From: a virus
Virus record (IMG/VR): IMGVR_UViG_3300044678_001279
Span: 1-29,596 of that record
Strand: one strand, 5' to 3'
Length of the DNA: 29,596 nucleotides
The notes under the pieces are model-generated. The model did not search any database. It was not told where the DNA came from and saw only the letters and a program-made list of their open reading frames with translations. Numbering within the stretch: position 1 is the first letter of the stretch; every line of letters begins with the position of its first letter. The position numbers and the translations under genes were made by a program. Shown here in pieces: positions 1 through 8,900 of the stretch.

Positions 1-2
1 AC

Positions 3-248
3 GTATTGAAAAATACTATTATAGGCATAAATAAAGCAGAAAAATATGTCAACTTGCTTTTAAAGTTAACAGAAGATATACCTTATCACCATTTAGCAGT
101 TACCATGTTTTTTTTAGTAAATAATTCAGATACCGATTTGAACTTTTTCAATAGTGAAACAGTTAAGGTGAGGGAGTTGATGCATGTAATTAATGAGCTT
201 AAAAAAATACACCCTAATTATATAAAAAAGTTTTGCGAGTGCAAATAA
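3..248 (+). CDS. Hypothetical protein, 5' end outside window
   Basis: The frame is open from the first bases of the window to a TAA at 246-248, so the true start is probably upstream. A TTG at position 6 is the only in-frame near-start candidate and is not convincing. The visible 80 or so residues look like a small soluble mixed protein with a hydrophobic stretch (HHLAVTMFFLV) and a lysine-rich, helical C-terminus ending in CECK. I do not recognise a family. It lies directly upstream of the methyltransferase-like genes on the same strand and is probably cotranscribed with them. Confidence 0.5.
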   Translation, partial: VLKNTIIGINKAEKYVNLLLKLTEDIPYHHLAVTMFFLVNNSDTDLNFFNSETVKVRELMHVINELKKIHPNYIKKFCECK

Positions 249-253
249 AAAAA

Positions 254-844
254 ATGCATGAAATAACCCTTGTGGAGTGGCAAAGGGTTTCACCTGTAAA
301 CAACTTAGTTCAATGTTGGTTTACCCATCCTTGTTTAGATTGGATGGAGCAGCAAGATTGGACTGATAAAAAAGTTCTGCAATATGGTAGTGGGTTAGGA
401 GATGCGTGGTTAGCAAAAAAATCAAAGTACTTAATATCTATTGAAAGAAATAATGAGTGGGCAATGCGAGTACAGGAGTACGTTAGTGAGAATAATATAG
501 ATAACTACGAACTGCATTACAGACCACTGAATGATGGAGAAAACCAACACGAAAGGTACATAAAGCTGCCTGTATCGTATAACACACAAGATGTTTTTGT
601 TCCTGATGTAATTATTGTTGATGATGCCTACCGATTGGAATGTATTAAGTATGCAATATCATTAAAAAGAAACTTGATACTTGTGGTTGATAATTGGATG
701 CAATCATACGTCTTTCTAAATACAGAGGCAAGAGATATATTAGAGCCTTACGAAAAATTAATATTTGAACAGAAAGACCATAAGGATAATGACGGTGTAA
801 ATAAATGGAAGACTGGCGTATTTTTCTTAAAACATAACACATGA
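254..844 (+). CDS. Class I SAM-dependent methyltransferase-like protein
   Basis: The start is placed at the ATG at 254, which follows an A-rich leader, in preference to an in-frame TTG at 233. The product is about 196 residues. A glycine-rich motif I (VLQYGSGLGDAWLA) near residues 41-54 is followed by ISIERNNEW, where an acidic residue ends strand 2 as in SAM-binding Rossmann folds. VPDVIIVDDAY further on fits strand 4 with its acidic residues. This order is that of small class I methyltransferases found in sugar or cell-surface loci. The substrate cannot be read from sequence. It overlaps the next gene by four bases (ATGA), and that gene is a second methyltransferase-like protein, so the two may act together or as a pair. 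The fold call is fairly secure; the activity is inferred. Confidence 0.6.
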   Translation: MHEITLVEWQRVSPVNNLVQCWFTHPCLDWMEQQDWTDKKVLQYGSGLGDAWLAKKSKYLISIERNNEWAMRVQEYVSENNIDNYELHYRPLNDGENQHERYIKLPVSYNTQDVFVPDVIIVDDAYRLECIKYAISLKRNLILVVDNWMQSYVFLNTEARDILEPYEKLIFEQKDHKDNDGVNKWKTGVFFLKHNT

Positions 845-1344
845 CAATAGCAGAATTGAACGAACCGAAAGAATGGATTAAACAAGGTGATTGGGGAAGC
901 CACTTGCCTTTACTTCATTTAGCCTTGACTAAAACAACAGGTGCAGTAGTTGAGTTGGGAAGTGGGCTTATCAGCACTCCTTTATTAAGAAAGTATTGTC
1001 TTGAAAATGAAAGGGAGTTTTATTCGTTTGATGCTAATAAAGAGTGGGCCGAAAAAACACAAAGCCATTGGATAGAGGATTGGCACACGACAGAAGATTG
1101 GGTAATACCCTGCGGATTGGTGTTAGTTGATGAATCTCCGGGCGAACACAGAAGAATATCCATTGAGGTTTACAGTAAGATTGCAGATGCTTTAGTTGTG
1201 CATGATACCGAAGTTGGTGCAGAGTATGTTTATGGTATGTCCGATATACTTTCAAAATGTAAATACAGGCTAGATTATCAGTCCGATTATTACCCAAGAA
1301 CAACATTAGTATCTAACAATTTTAATGTTACTGAATGGAGATAG
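841..1344 (+). CDS. Second SAM methyltransferase-like protein
   Basis: A 167-residue product that begins inside the stop of the previous gene (ATGA), implying translational coupling. Motif I reads VVELGSGLISTPLL at about residues 36-49, followed by YSFDANKEWAEK, where the aspartate would contact the SAM ribose. CGLVLVDESPG fits strand 4. The third glycine of motif I is replaced (GSGLIS instead of GSGxG), so SAM binding could be altered. The overall plan matches the preceding gene, including an 'xNxEWA' segment after strand 2, which suggests an old duplication or recruitment from the same family. The target may be a sugar, a lipid head group or a protein; none can be chosen from sequence. Confidence 0.55.
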   Translation: MTIAELNEPKEWIKQGDWGSHLPLLHLALTKTTGAVVELGSGLISTPLLRKYCLENEREFYSFDANKEWAEKTQSHWIEDWHTTEDWVIPCGLVLVDESPGEHRRISIEVYSKIADALVVHDTEVGAEYVYGMSDILSKCKYRLDYQSDYYPRTTLVSNNFNVTEWR

Positions 1345-1901
1345 TACCCAATATACTGTACGATGATAGGAGGTTAGAATATTTTCCTCTTATAGTTGAT
1401 GAAATGCAAAGACAGGGGATAGTTGATTACAAATGGGTAAGCCCAATCATGTCGAATAATGTTGTAAAATCTATTAACCTATCTCAAAAATCAATAGTAC
1501 AAAAGGCAAAAAATAACAATGAGGAAATGGTTTGTATTTTTGAACAAGATATACATTTCCCACATGAAAAAGGTTGGCAGTACTTTTTAGATAATATGCC
1601 AAAAGAATTTGACGTTTACATCGGAGGTTCGTATTTATTGGATAACAGGTACGAATATAAATTTCCCTTAGTAAAAGTAAATGAGTGGGTAGGAAACCAT
1701 TGCATAATTATTCACAAAAAGTATTACGATACATTCCTTTCACTTCCTGATGATAGGCACATAGATACAGAGAATAAAGGAAAAGGAGATTTTTATGTAT
1801 GTTTCCCATACGCAGCGTTACAAAGAGCAGGATTTAGCAGCAACAATATGTGCGAAGTAAATTACAACTCAATACTTACAGACGAATACATTTATAAATG
1901 A
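1335..1901 (+). CDS. Glycosyltransferase family 25-like protein
   Basis: The start ATG at 1335 lies 10 bases inside the previous gene. The 188-residue product has the layout of small GT-A enzymes of the LPS glycosyltransferase (family 25) type. A donor-binding segment VCIFEQDIHFP near residues 66-76 stands where the family has an 'LEDD'-like acidic motif (here EQD), and WVGNHCIIIHKKYYDTFL at about residues 118-135 matches the usual segment in which the enzyme presents its acceptor side. The likely role is sugar transfer onto a virion protein or a host surface glycan; this is inference. With the two methyltransferase-like genes upstream it forms a compact modification cassette at the head of the virion genes. 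Replacement of a canonical EDD/DxD by EQD leaves catalytic activity uncertain. Confidence 0.5.
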   Translation: MEIVPNILYDDRRLEYFPLIVDEMQRQGIVDYKWVSPIMSNNVVKSINLSQKSIVQKAKNNNEEMVCIFEQDIHFPHEKGWQYFLDNMPKEFDVYIGGSYLLDNRYEYKFPLVKVNEWVGNHCIIIHKKYYDTFLSLPDDRHIDTENKGKGDFYVCFPYAALQRAGFSSNNMCEVNYNSILTDEYIYK

Positions 1902-2227
1902 GTGATTTTATAACCTTTAGAGAACTTGATGCAGACGGTCAATTTGCTTATTACATATTACAAAAGGACTTTCCTCATTATGTAGGGGTTATATATCCAT
2001 TTCCTAAAAAGAAAGTAGTAGAACCATCGCCAATAGCAGGGTATAATCTTTGGGTTTCTTTTAATGGAACTTTAAGGGGAAACGCTATACCGTCATACAA
2101 CCATTTTTTAGAAGAAATTGTATTTATTTTAGACAGAATGGCTAATTGGTATCTCCAACAACGAATAATCCCTGATTATAAACGATATAAAAAATTTAAA
2201 ATAAATGATACAATCTCCAGCAAATAA
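1898..2227 (+). CDS. Hypothetical protein, 109 aa
   Basis: Starts in an ATGA overlap with the glycosyltransferase-like gene and overlaps the next gene by 23 bases. The N-terminal half is aromatic-rich (FAYYILQKDFPHYVGVIYPFP) and the C-terminal half is basic and helical. No signal peptide or membrane segment is evident. I do not recognise a family. Its tight coupling on both sides suggests it belongs to the same transcription unit, either with the modification genes or with the chaperonin-like gene that follows. Confidence 0.6.
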   Translation: MSDFITFRELDADGQFAYYILQKDFPHYVGVIYPFPKKKVVEPSPIAGYNLWVSFNGTLRGNAIPSYNHFLEEIVFILDRMANWYLQQRIIPDYKRYKKFKINDTISSK

Positions 2228-2852
2228 GGTAATAGTTCTCCCTGCGGCAAGATACACTAAGAACATAACAGACTTAATGAAGCGTTCTGCAATACAAAAT
2301 GGGGCTACCGTTGACCCTGCGGACTTGGTTAATATTGTTGGGGAGGTAATATCAATTCCAAGATACATAAGCCCTACTGCCGACTATAAAGGGTTTTCAA
2401 CTAAAGATATAAAGATTGGAGATGTTGCGATATTCTCGTATAAAGTAATCTACGATGTAATCATAAAGCAGGAAGGAGAAGAACCAATTTACAGAAATAG
2501 CCTACCCTACAATGGCAAAGAGTATTTTGCTTGTGATATAAGAAATCTATTTGGGGTTATCAGGGGTGAAGAAATAATCATGGTAAACGGATATGTGATG
2601 CTTGATGATTTTGAAGATGATAGGATAATTTTGCCAGCATCCCTAAAAAAACAAAAAAACGCTACACTTTCAAAAATACTATATATCGGGGCAAACAGAA
2701 CACATTTAAGAAGGATTGAAGCCCAACAAGGGGATGACGTTTTCTTTAACGCTAAACGGGCGCAGAGGTATCAGATAAATGACAAAAAGTTCGTAATACT
2801 CCAACAAGAAAAGATTTTAGGCAGGGTTACAGAAGAAACAAAAGTTAAATAA
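2205..2852 (+). CDS. Tandem-domain GroES-like co-chaperonin
   Basis: The 215-residue product reads as two GroES (Cpn10) domains in one chain. Domain 1 has KVIVLP (8-13), then a long loop, VGEVISIP (45-52), IGDVAIF (71-77) and the closing segment YFACDIRNLFGVI (107-119). Domain 2 has IMVNGYVML (125-133), an IIL tripeptide (141-143) placed like the IVL of the GroES mobile loop, SKILYIG (156-162), GDDVFFN (176-182) and KKFVILQQEKILGRV (194-208). GroES itself has RVIVKR, GEVLAVG, VGDIVIFND and EEVLIMSESDILAIV in the same order. Phage co-chaperonins such as T4 gp31 replace host GroES so that GroEL can fold the capsid protein; a similar role is inferred. A fused double-Cpn10 layout is known from chloroplast Cpn20. 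The first domain lacks an obvious IVL-like tripeptide, so the two domains may differ in GroEL binding. Confidence 0.68.
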   Translation: MIQSPANKVIVLPAARYTKNITDLMKRSAIQNGATVDPADLVNIVGEVISIPRYISPTADYKGFSTKDIKIGDVAIFSYKVIYDVIIKQEGEEPIYRNSLPYNGKEYFACDIRNLFGVIRGEEIIMVNGYVMLDDFEDDRIILPASLKKQKNATLSKILYIGANRTHLRRIEAQQGDDVFFNAKRAQRYQINDKKFVILQQEKILGRVTEETKVK

Positions 2853-2899
2853 TTTTTTTAGATATTATAGTTTATATATTTGGGAAATTCCCCTAATTA
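2843..2899 (+). promoter_or_regulatory. Promoter-like AT-rich leader
   Basis: The 47-base gap between the co-chaperonin-like gene and the first ring-protein gene holds AGTTAAATAATTTTTTTA followed by TATATTTG at 2875-2882. The latter matches the Bacteroidota -7 consensus TAnnTTTG. No clear -33 TTG is visible at the usual distance; the T-tract may serve in its place or as an UP-like element. A closely similar sequence lies at 23047-23086 before the scaffold gene, which supports function. A short GGGAAATTCCCC inverted repeat (2882-2893) follows, close to the expected transcript start. Confidence 0.4.
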
Positions 2900-3580
2900 A
2901 TGAACATTAAGGAGTGCGTAGATTTTATTAATTTTTGGATAAGAAAAGACAGAGGTGCTTTTCTTACTATTGAAGAAAGCGTAGCCGCTATTGATAGCGG
3001 TCAACTTGCTTATTATTCAGACATAAAGCCCAAGTACGCTACATCGCAACTGATAAAAGATACATTAGCCCCATTTAAAAAACAATACAATTTCACTCCC
3101 GCAAATACTATTTCTGGCTACATAGTTATTCCATCAAACGTTGATTACCTTGATTTATTAGACGTAGAAATACAGTTTAACATAAGTAATAGGACAGTTT
3201 ATGCGCCAGTTGAAATGACAAATGAAGATGAAAGGTCAAACAAACTTAACTCTCAAATAGACCCCCCCACAGTTACAAGTCCAGTAGGGGAAATGCAAAT
3301 TCCAAGATACATTAAACTATACCCACAGACAGGATATACAGGCACGGTTACATTTTTTTCAAGACCTAAAAAACCTGTCTATGCCTATAATGTTATTTCT
3401 GGCAGAGTTATTCAATACGATGCAGCCAACTCGGTACAACTTGAATGGAGAGATACGGAACACATCCCGATACTATTAAAAGCACTTGTAAGCGTTGGAA
3501 TTAACCTTAGTGATGCAGAAGTTTCGCAATTTGCACAATTAAAAACACAAGAAAACTATCAAGGAGTTAATCATCTATAA
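2900..3580 (+). CDS. Predicted neck/tail ring (head-tail connector) protein
   Basis: A 226-residue protein with a helical N-terminus (KECVDFINFWIRKDRGAFLT) followed by mixed beta regions (NTISGYIVIPSNVDYLDLL, YTGTVTFFSRPKKPVYAY) and a C-terminal helix with an LKTQENYQ segment. This two-part plan, helical base plus beta insertion, is that of connector or ring proteins stacked under podovirus portals. It is the first of a run of such proteins (with 3904-4596 and 4593-5345) that ends at the nozzle gene. The promoter-like leader in front suggests that it opens a transcription unit. The precise ring position cannot be assigned from sequence. Confidence 0.5.
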   Translation: MNIKECVDFINFWIRKDRGAFLTIEESVAAIDSGQLAYYSDIKPKYATSQLIKDTLAPFKKQYNFTPANTISGYIVIPSNVDYLDLLDVEIQFNISNRTVYAPVEMTNEDERSNKLNSQIDPPTVTSPVGEMQIPRYIKLYPQTGYTGTVTFFSRPKKPVYAYNVISGRVIQYDAANSVQLEWRDTEHIPILLKALVSVGINLSDAEVSQFAQLKTQENYQGVNHL

Positions 3581-3589
3581 TATTTTTTT

Positions 3590-3895
3590 ATGTTTTATCA
3601 ATCATTAATAGACGGTGTAAACGGGATGATTGGCAATCCACCAACGGAAGGTGAAGACCCAAGAGCAGAAAAGCGTAAGGCAAAGTTATTTGGGAAGAAA
3701 TTGCCCGGCACGTATAAAAAGTATAGTGCAATAATTGATGAAAAAGGGAAGACCATAAACAACCCAACTCAATTACAGGCAATAAGAACAATGATTCAGT
3801 ACTTAAACAACAACACTCCCGATTCAAATGTGTATAGACCCGAACACGCACATACATCGGTTGTTTACAAACCAAAACCACAGTCGCTAACTTAA
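3590..3895 (+). CDS. Hypothetical small basic protein, 101 aa
   Basis: Starts at an ATG nine bases after the preceding stop, behind a T-rich leader and without an evident Shine-Dalgarno sequence. The product is lysine-rich and polar (EDPRAEKRKAKLFGKKLPGTYKKY), with a helical middle (QLQAIRTMIQYLNNN) and an unstructured tail. It has no membrane segment. I do not recognise it. Its place between two ring-type genes suggests a minor virion or assembly protein. Confidence 0.6.
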   Translation: MFYQSLIDGVNGMIGNPPTEGEDPRAEKRKAKLFGKKLPGTYKKYSAIIDEKGKTINNPTQLQAIRTMIQYLNNNTPDSNVYRPEHAHTSVVYKPKPQSLT

Positions 3896-3903
3896 AATAA
3901 ATA

Positions 3904-4596
3904 ATGGCAACAACTATATATAGATTAGCGGAAATGGCTTTCAAACTTATTGAAGGAGGAACTCCTGGTGCAGCATCGTCTATAACATTTAATGAGTTAA
4001 AAATAGCTTGTCAAAACGTTGTCAATGCTTCATTAAAAACACAATACTTTTCCGTAAATGCAAAAATTGGAGAAACAATCCCCAATGGCACAGTTTTAGG
4101 ATTTTATGAAGGCATTGATGTTGTTTCTTATAATGGAAAGAGTAAAACGACATTGCCAATAAAGCCAATCATGCTTCCAAGAAACATAGGCATTTGGGCG
4201 ATATATCCAAAGTTTACAACAAAGGGAAACTACGAATTAGACAAAGAGTTTATTCCTATGCAAATGGGGCAAATAGGGTTAGTTCAATCGCAGCCATTAC
4301 TAAATGGAATACTTGGGCAGATAGCGTATGAAAATTACGGATTGGAATTGATTTTTAATAAAGACTTGAAATCGCTATTCCCTGAAATTAAGCTGGCAAT
4401 GAGATTGGCTATAATGGATATTTCTCTTTATAGTGATTACGATATTTTGCCAATACTTCCTGAAATGGAACATGAAGTAGTAACAGAGGTAGTTAAATTG
4501 TATAGCGCAGAACCAACAGGAGATAAAGTAGTTGATGCAACAGAAAAGGGTCAAAAGGGTGTTCCTATTAACCAACAAACGCAAAGCACTAAATGA
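3904..4596 (+). CDS. Predicted virion ring/neck structural protein
   Basis: A 230-residue product with an N-terminal helical region (FNELKIACQNVVNASLKTQ, about residues 28-46), a beta-rich middle (IPNGTVLGFYEGIDVV; LPRNIGIWAIYP) and a C-terminal helical part followed by a flexible polar tail (about residues 201-230). It overlaps the next gene by ATGA. Helices first, then beta domain, is the plan also seen in the neighbouring ring-type proteins. It is read as one of the stacked rings between portal and nozzle; this rests on context and general composition, not on a recognised motif. Confidence 0.45.
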   Translation: MATTIYRLAEMAFKLIEGGTPGAASSITFNELKIACQNVVNASLKTQYFSVNAKIGETIPNGTVLGFYEGIDVVSYNGKSKTTLPIKPIMLPRNIGIWAIYPKFTTKGNYELDKEFIPMQMGQIGLVQSQPLLNGILGQIAYENYGLELIFNKDLKSLFPEIKLAMRLAIMDISLYSDYDILPILPEMEHEVVTEVVKLYSAEPTGDKVVDATEKGQKGVPINQQTQSTK

Positions 4597-5345
4597 CACT
4601 TACCAACTTAGACATAATCGTTAGGCGTGGACTATTGGAGGCAGGACTTCCTATTCACTACTACTTTGAATACTTAGTACATAGTTCTACTTGTATTAGG
4701 GAACTTAGTTTTGATACTTTAAAGATTGTGAATACAGTAAGACTTCCAATAAATGAATACGGGGCTATTGATGTACCAAATGACTACGTTGATGATGTAG
4801 CATTATGTATCTCAAATTCAGGCATAATGCAGCCCATACCGCATCAAAAATACATAGACCCAATAAGAGTTCATAACCCAACAACAGGGGTATTTACCCA
4901 TCAACAAAGTGTATCAGATAATATTGAAAATGATTACTTATGGGGTAGTGCAGGGTGGATGTGGTTTTGGAATGTAAATGACTTTGGAGAACCAACAGGA
5001 AGATTTTTTGGCGCAACAGGAGGTACATCTATTGGGTATAAATTTATTAAGGAAAGAAGGCAAATACAAATGACAGGAGGCTTTACGTCAGGTAGTGTTG
5101 TATTGCAGTATATTTCAGACGGACAAAGCGTTGACAATGCAAGTCAAATTGATGTACAGGCTTTTCAATGTATCAGAGCATGGCAAGAATGGAAAAAATC
5201 GCCAAATGCAAACAACGGAAATTCACCAGAGGCATATTTGTTTTATAATGAAAAAAAGAAATTGAGAGCAAGGTTATCGGGTATGTCATTGGTTGATGTT
5301 AAAAACGTATTGCGTAGTTCTTACACAGCTTCAATTAAAAACTAA
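4593..5345 (+). CDS. Predicted tail tubular/ring protein (T7 gp11-like adaptor)
   Basis: A 250-residue protein starting in an ATGA overlap. The N-terminal half has a helical segment (LDIIVRRGLLEAGLPIHYYFEYL) and then beta strands (INEYGAIDVPNDYVDDVALCI). A glycine- and tryptophan-rich insertion (WGSAGWMWFWNVNDFGEPTG, about residues 116-135) leads to IKERRQIQMTGGFTSGSVVL and a C-terminal helix (VQAFQCIRAWQEWKK). This resembles the adaptor or tail tubular A proteins of podoviruses and the ring proteins of crAss-like phages. It ends in a TAATG junction with the next gene, implying coupled translation. Confidence 0.55.
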   Translation: MTLTNLDIIVRRGLLEAGLPIHYYFEYLVHSSTCIRELSFDTLKIVNTVRLPINEYGAIDVPNDYVDDVALCISNSGIMQPIPHQKYIDPIRVHNPTTGVFTHQQSVSDNIENDYLWGSAGWMWFWNVNDFGEPTGRFFGATGGTSIGYKFIKERRQIQMTGGFTSGSVVLQYISDGQSVDNASQIDVQAFQCIRAWQEWKKSPNANNGNSPEAYLFYNEKKKLRARLSGMSLVDVKNVLRSSYTASIKN

Positions 5346-5641
5346 TGGCTTTTAATACAGTATTTAAGGGAACAACAAGTGGCAGTATTGCATCTATACC
5401 CTTGAACAATTCATGCGTGATAAAGTCGTTTATAATAACAAGCGTAGGCGTAGCACAGTTTACAGTTTATATTGCATCAAATGAAGATGGTTCAGCCGTT
5501 AGAATAACAGCAATTGATACGGCTCTTGCAGAGAAAGGTAAATTAGAAGTAAACTTAGATATAAAAGTAAACCCTAATCATGCCATTTTAATAGTTACGG
5601 ATGCGGAAATTGATTACTATTTTACAATATCAGCAGAATAA
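5345..5641 (+). CDS. Small beta-rich virion-associated protein, 98 aa
   Basis: Coupled to genes on both sides through TAATG junctions. The product is almost all short hydrophobic strands (SCVIKSFIITSVGVAQFTVYI, residues in the first half; HAILIVTDAEIDYYFTIS at the C-terminus) with few charged residues, which suggests a beta-sandwich. It has no signal peptide. Small proteins of this type sit between tail genes in many Bacteroidota phages, but I cannot name a function. A minor tail or decoration protein is the simplest reading. Confidence 0.6.
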   Translation: MAFNTVFKGTTSGSIASIPLNNSCVIKSFIITSVGVAQFTVYIASNEDGSAVRITAIDTALAEKGKLEVNLDIKVNPNHAILIVTDAEIDYYFTISAE

Positions 5642-5901
5642 TGACAGTAACAGATTTTATATTAAAGAATAAGCAGATAATTATTACCGAAACAGGCAAT
5701 GATGCAGAATTTCAGCCTGATAATTCTGCTTTACTATTTGGAGAAGTAGTGGCAGTAAACGACTTGACTGAATTTTACACAGTTGGCGACAGGATTTATT
5801 TTGATGCAGGTGATTCAAGAAAGTTTTTATTAAATGATGTATTGTATTATTTAACAACAGAAGACAAGGTTTACTTAACATACCCATACGTAGCACCATG
5901 A
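5641..5901 (+). CDS. Small GroES-like-fold protein, 86 aa
   Basis: The product shows the order of GroES elements in compressed form: KQIIITET (11-18), GEVVAV (34-39), VGDRIYFD (48-55) and DVLYYLTTEDKVYLTY (66-81). The corresponding GroES segments are RVIVKR, GEVLAV, VGDIVIFND and EEVLIMSESDILAIV. The mobile-loop region between residues 18 and 33 is short and lacks an IVL-like tripeptide, so GroEL binding is doubtful and a structural use of the fold is possible. It lies between a small beta-rich protein and the nozzle gene, with TAATG and ATGA overlaps on either side. Together with the tandem protein at 2205-2852 the window would hold three GroES-like domains. Confidence 0.5.
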   Translation: MTVTDFILKNKQIIITETGNDAEFQPDNSALLFGEVVAVNDLTEFYTVGDRIYFDAGDSRKFLLNDVLYYLTTEDKVYLTYPYVAP

Positions 5902-8900
5902 GGCAAATGGAAAAAAAGGTTTTTGCGGATATTCAATCAGGCAGATTAAATTCTGATGATTCTCCATTTGTTGTGGGTACTAATGAGTGGGTAAACATGG
6001 AGAATTGCAGGACAGGAAGCACGGACTTAGGCGAAACAGGAGTAGTAGAAAGCATAGGTAGCAATGTTCTTATTTCAGTACCACAACCATCTGTAAATTT
6101 CATCACAATAGGTTCGGTAGAAGATATAGAAAATTCAAGGATTTGCTACTTTAAATTTAACACCACAGGACTTGGGCATAAGATAGTTTGTTTCTATACT
6201 GATACTAACACAGAGTACGATGTTTTACTTTCATCACAAGTAACAGGTGGGTTGAATTTTAGCAAACAAACAGTAATACATAGCGCACAAATAGTAAACG
6301 GTCTTTTGTATTGGGTAGAGGGAACTGTTAATCAGCCAAGAAAAATAAACATCGAAGCAGGAATAAAAGCCAATAATCCTTCATTTGTTACTACCGAAGT
6401 TGCGTACACATTCCCATTGAACTTTAGTGAGATAACAATAATAAAACCCTGTGCAATATATCCTCCAACAATAGCTAAGGGATATGATTCTATTTATTAT
6501 GCAAACCTAATAGAAAACACTTCTTTTCAGTTTGCGTATCAATATGTTTATTACGATGGAGAAAAATCAGTTGTAAGCGCATATAGTGTAGCATCAAGAA
6601 TTAATGAAGATGGTTCTACACTTAACTATATATTAGTTTCTATGAACGCAACGGAAAGAATACCAACATCCGTAAAAATAGTTAATTTAATATTCAGAAT
6701 AAACAATACAAACTTTGCCTTTATTGCAAAATCATGGAATAAAGATAATCCTACATCAGCAATAGAAATAAATGAACACAATGCTGGACTATTCTTACTA
6801 AGGCATTATTTTTATAACAATAACAATTACGAAGCAATAGCAGAAGACGATACGTTAAGACCATTTGATAATGTTCCTATTTATTCGCAAGCGTTATCTG
6901 CTGCTAAAAATAGAATTTTCTTAGGCAACAATACCGAAGGGTATAATACCCCACAGAAAACATCAATGGCTATATCTCAAACGTTATTTACACCTTCTAC
7001 GCTACCTTTATATCAATCGTTTGCGGCAGGTCAATATCAAACAGGTATTGTATTTTATGATTTTGCAATGAGGAAATGTGGAGTAGTAACAAACGAATAT
7101 CTTGTTAGTGTTGTTAATGAAAGAAGTTACGTTTACACCAACGCTGTTAGTTCAATAACTTGGACTTTAAATAATTTAACACCACTTACGGAAATACCTG
7201 ATTGGGCTTACTATTATGCGCCAGTAAGGACATTAAATAATAAGACAAGAAACTACATAGAATCATTTTGCAACACATTAAAGTATGCAACAAAAACGGC
7301 AACAGGTGACTATGATTTTGTTGCAACCTCTTTTACAAACAACGCAGTTGGAATTGCAATAGATACATCTGCTTTAGTGCAAACAAAATTAGGGTATGTA
7401 TTTACGCAAGGCGATATGTGCCGAATAGTTACACAGGGTAGTGTTGTGTATAGCCTTCCTGTAATTGGGCAATACGGAAACTATATAATTCTTAAACCGG
7501 TAGATATTGGATCGGTAGTTGGGCTAAGAATAATCTACAACATTTACACGCCTTACGGCAGTAATACGCAAGAGCCTTTTTATGAAGTAGGACAAATGTA
7601 CAAGGTAAATAATCCTACAACAAGCGTAAGAAGCTACTCTACATTATCAGGAAGTTTTGCTGCTGATAGTTATATATTGGCAAGGCAGTTCAAGCCATTT
7701 CCTGTAATATCGTATTACGCAAGTGCAATGTCGCCCAATGATAACTTATACCAAAATTGGTTCAATGATGCAGGGAAAATAAACTTAATTACGCTTCTTG
7801 GTCAATCTGTAAAAGATAGATATGTTTCATGGAGCGATACATACATACCAAATACAAACGTAAATGGGCTTTCTACATTTAGAGCATTAAACCAAACAAA
7901 TGTTCCTGATGATAGCGGAAGCATCACTAAGTTGCAGTTGACTTCTAAAATACAAAATGAAGGTTCTGTAATGCTTGCTATTTGTAAAGCTGAAACCAAT
8001 TCACTTTATTTAGGCGAAGTTCAAATTACAGATAGTACAGGCGCAACACAATTCTTTTCTTCTTCACAAAATGTTATCGGTACAATAAACGAATTGAAAG
8101 GGAACTACGGATGCATCAATCCTGAATCTGTATGCCAATACAGAGGTAACGTTTATTTCTTTGATGCAACAAATGGTAGATGGATACAATATTCCGCAAA
8201 TGGGCTTGATGATATTTCTTCGTACAAAATGACAAGGTTTTGGAGGTATTGGGCAAAGAAATATTTAAGCCTTACTTATTCTCAAATAGAAGCATTAGGA
8301 GATAGGCCCTTTGTGTTTGCTGCGGTAGATAGCGCACACAACGAGCTACTTATATCAATCCCAAAACTATCAAATACGCCACCAAAGGGCTATCTTCCTG
8401 ATTATCCTTCAACGGTATATCCATTTGATATTTTAGATTATCGTGGTAAAACAATAGTGTATAAAATTGGAATAGGTACAGAAATTCCGCATTGGCAAGG
8501 CGCAATGACTTTTACAACGGAATATTTCTGCACTATTCAAAATAGATTATTTTCATTCAGGAACGGACACTTGTACGAACACAATCAGACAACAAGTCAA
8601 AATAATTTTTATGGAGTTCAGTACACTTCTAAAATTATGGCTACGTCGAATATGTTTCCCCAAGTTCCAAAAGTGTACGATAATATACTTTCAGAATCAA
8701 ACATTTCGCCTATTTTCGTATATTTATACAATCAATATCCATATCAGCAAAGTTCTGATTTATTGGATAGCGATTTTTCGGATGTTGAAGGACTTTGGTA
8801 TGCAAGTATTTTAAGGAATAAACTTGTACCAACGTCTGATGGATTTAATACGGATGGATTATTAACAGGGGAAGTAATGAGGAACGTGAACATGATGTTT

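Noticed and set aside
233-253. TTG start at 233 for the first methyltransferase-like gene
   Set aside because: An ATG at 254 follows an A-rich leader like other genes here, and the extra residues would overlap the previous gene without adding a conserved motif.
2354-3312. 15-base repeat AATTCCAAGATACAT shared by the co-chaperonin-like and first ring genes
   Set aside because: Both copies encode IPRYI in frame in unrelated proteins; codon bias in AT-rich DNA is enough to explain it.
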